Shown: piece by piece, positions 40,432 to 41,193 of the stretch
Numbering within the stretch: position 1 is the first letter of the stretch
Layout: every line of letters starts with the position of its first letter
Assembly (NCBI GenBank): GCA_045637525.1
Contig: JAZTZP010000014.1
Location: 1 to 41,193, forward strand
From: JAZTZP01 sp045637525
Lineage (GTDB): Bacteria; Bacillota; Clostridia; UBA1381
Direction: 5' to 3'
Length of the DNA: 41,193 bases
Position numbers and translations under genes: made by a program
The notes under the pieces: model-generated
What the model was told of the DNA's origin: nothing
Seen by the model: only the letters and a program-made list of their open reading frames with translations
Database searches by the model: none

Positions 40432-41193
40432 ATGAAAAAGTTTTTAGCAATGTTATCGGCAATTGCACTTTTTGCAAGTGTTTTACCGATGACAATAGTA
40501 AGTGCAGATGGCAGTGCGCCGGAATTGGCAGTGCCGGAAAATGTAGGTAGGGTGGAAAGTCTTATACTTGAAGAAGACGGAACAGCGTATTTAAACGGTT
40601 CGGAAACAGCTACGGAAAACTACGGTTCGGCGGTAGTAATCGGAAATATGACATCTGAGACAGGAGACCGTTGGCATAATGGTTCATTGCTTAAACACAA
40701 TTATACCGGTACACAGGAGAATAAGGTAAGATATTATCCGGTACTGGAACCCGGAGAGTACGATGTATATGTGTTTATACCGAATTGGGGTTATATAGTA
40801 CCTACAGTATGTACTGCGTCGGAAGATAATACGACACAGATAGAAGCACCATGGGAAGTAATAGGAGGCATGGCTAATTCCGGTTTAAGCGGCCCGGGCG
40901 AATTTATAAAATATGGACAGTTCACATTTACAGGTGAATATGGTTCAGACTACATAGAATTGACAGAAGGTATAGGATATAGCGGACCGCATGGCGGCTG
41001 GTCAGTATTTTTTGATGCAGTAAAGTTTGAAAAAGTTGGTTCAGCACCTGAGATCAGTTTGCCCGAGGAAGTCGGACGAGTAGACCGACTTATACTTGAA
41101 GAAGACGGAACAGCGTATTTAAACGGCTCAGAAACAGTAGCGGAAAACTATGGTTCAGCGGTAGTAATCGGAAATATGACATCTGAGACAGGA
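40432..41193 (+). CDS. Secreted protein of tandem golvesin-like domains (incomplete)
   Basis: The frame opens with ATG after AAGGAGG and runs off the right edge without a stop, giving at least 254 residues. A signal peptide (MKKFLAMLSAIALFASVLPM to about the SA at 24-25) precedes a domain of about 176 residues that reads VGRVESLILEEDGTAYLNGS, then RYYPVLEPGEYDVYVFIPNW, FIKYGQFTFTGEYGSDYIEL and GGWSVFFDAVKFEKV. This order (W, RYYP, GEYDVYV, F.F, DAVKF) resembles golvesin C-terminal-like sugar-binding domains. A second copy begins at about 41041. It follows the beta-helix gene on the same transcript. Protein length and anchoring are unknown. Confidence 0.75.
   Translation, partial: MKKFLAMLSAIALFASVLPMTIVSADGSAPELAVPENVGRVESLILEEDGTAYLNGSETATENYGSAVVIGNMTSETGDRWHNGSLLKHNYTGTQENKVRYYPVLEPGEYDVYVFIPNWGYIVPTVCTASEDNTTQIEAPWEVIGGMANSGLSGPGEFIKYGQFTFTGEYGSDYIELTEGIGYSGPHGGWSVFFDAVKFEKVGSAPEISLPEEVGRVDRLILEEDGTAYLNGSETVAENYGSAVVIGNMTSETG
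40561..41193 (+). repeat. 528-base in-frame tandem repeat
   Basis: The segment at 40561-40665 recurs at 41089-41193 with 98 of 105 identical bases, a period of 528 bases or 176 codons. The second unit is cut by the window edge. Near identity at the DNA level implies recent duplication or frequent recombination between units. Confidence 0.9.

Noticed and set aside
40561..41193. Tandem repeat considered as a CRISPR array
   Set aside because: The period is 528 bases, the repeat is in frame in a coding sequence and there are no short repeats with unique spacers.

Overview
The window looks like a chromosome segment of a low-GC, Gram-positive (monoderm) member of the Firmicutes, most likely class Clostridia. 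The evidence is strong AGGAGG-type ribosome sites, sigma-A promoters with 17-base spacers, lipoproteins with lipoboxes, an SpoIIIE/FtsK-type translocase and LplB/YtcP-type sugar transporters. A gut or rumen plant-fibre degrader would fit, but the species cannot be fixed from the sequence alone.

Left part (1-5.9 kb) is a scarred accessory region. It holds the tail of a DDE transposase, a 13-base inverted repeat, a complete SGNH hydrolase, a YesM-type histidine kinase that has lost its 5' part, an AraC-type regulator divergent from a DMT transporter, and a cellulase-like glycosidase. It ends with a 145-base second copy of part of the kinase joined directly to the 3' end of a YafQ-type toxin gene. 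The kinase copies bracket the AraC/DMT/glycosidase block and point to past rearrangement.

The middle (5.9-34 kb) is mostly ordinary core metabolism: a P-type calcium ATPase, a LOG-family phosphoribohydrolase, a membrane-anchored alpha/beta hydrolase, alaS followed by a zinc uptake system (znuA, znuC, znuB) and radC, a complete branched-chain amino-acid ABC operon (livJHMGF), a SLOG-domain protein, a DEDDh exonuclease with an AI-2E family permease, a dGTPase-like HD protein with a DUF2207-like protein, galE, a second DMT transporter, and a minus-strand ftsK/spoIIIE-ygiQ-folD operon in which ygiQ and folD overlap by 92 bases.

The right part (34.1-41.2 kb) is a polysaccharide-use operon. Two LplB/YtcP-type permeases, a large solute-binding lipoprotein, a secreted right-handed beta-helix protein (GH141-like) and the start of a secreted protein built from golvesin-like domains repeated every 528 bases follow one promoter. 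That promoter has two direct repeats, 19 bases apart, abutting its -35 box, as expected for an AraC/YesN-type activator. No ATPase and no two-component regulator for this operon lie in the window. The most interesting observations are this operon with its repeat-built surface protein, its activator-site arrangement, the paired kinase remnants, and a 37-base palindromic element found in opposite orientations at 14.1 and 21.4 kb.
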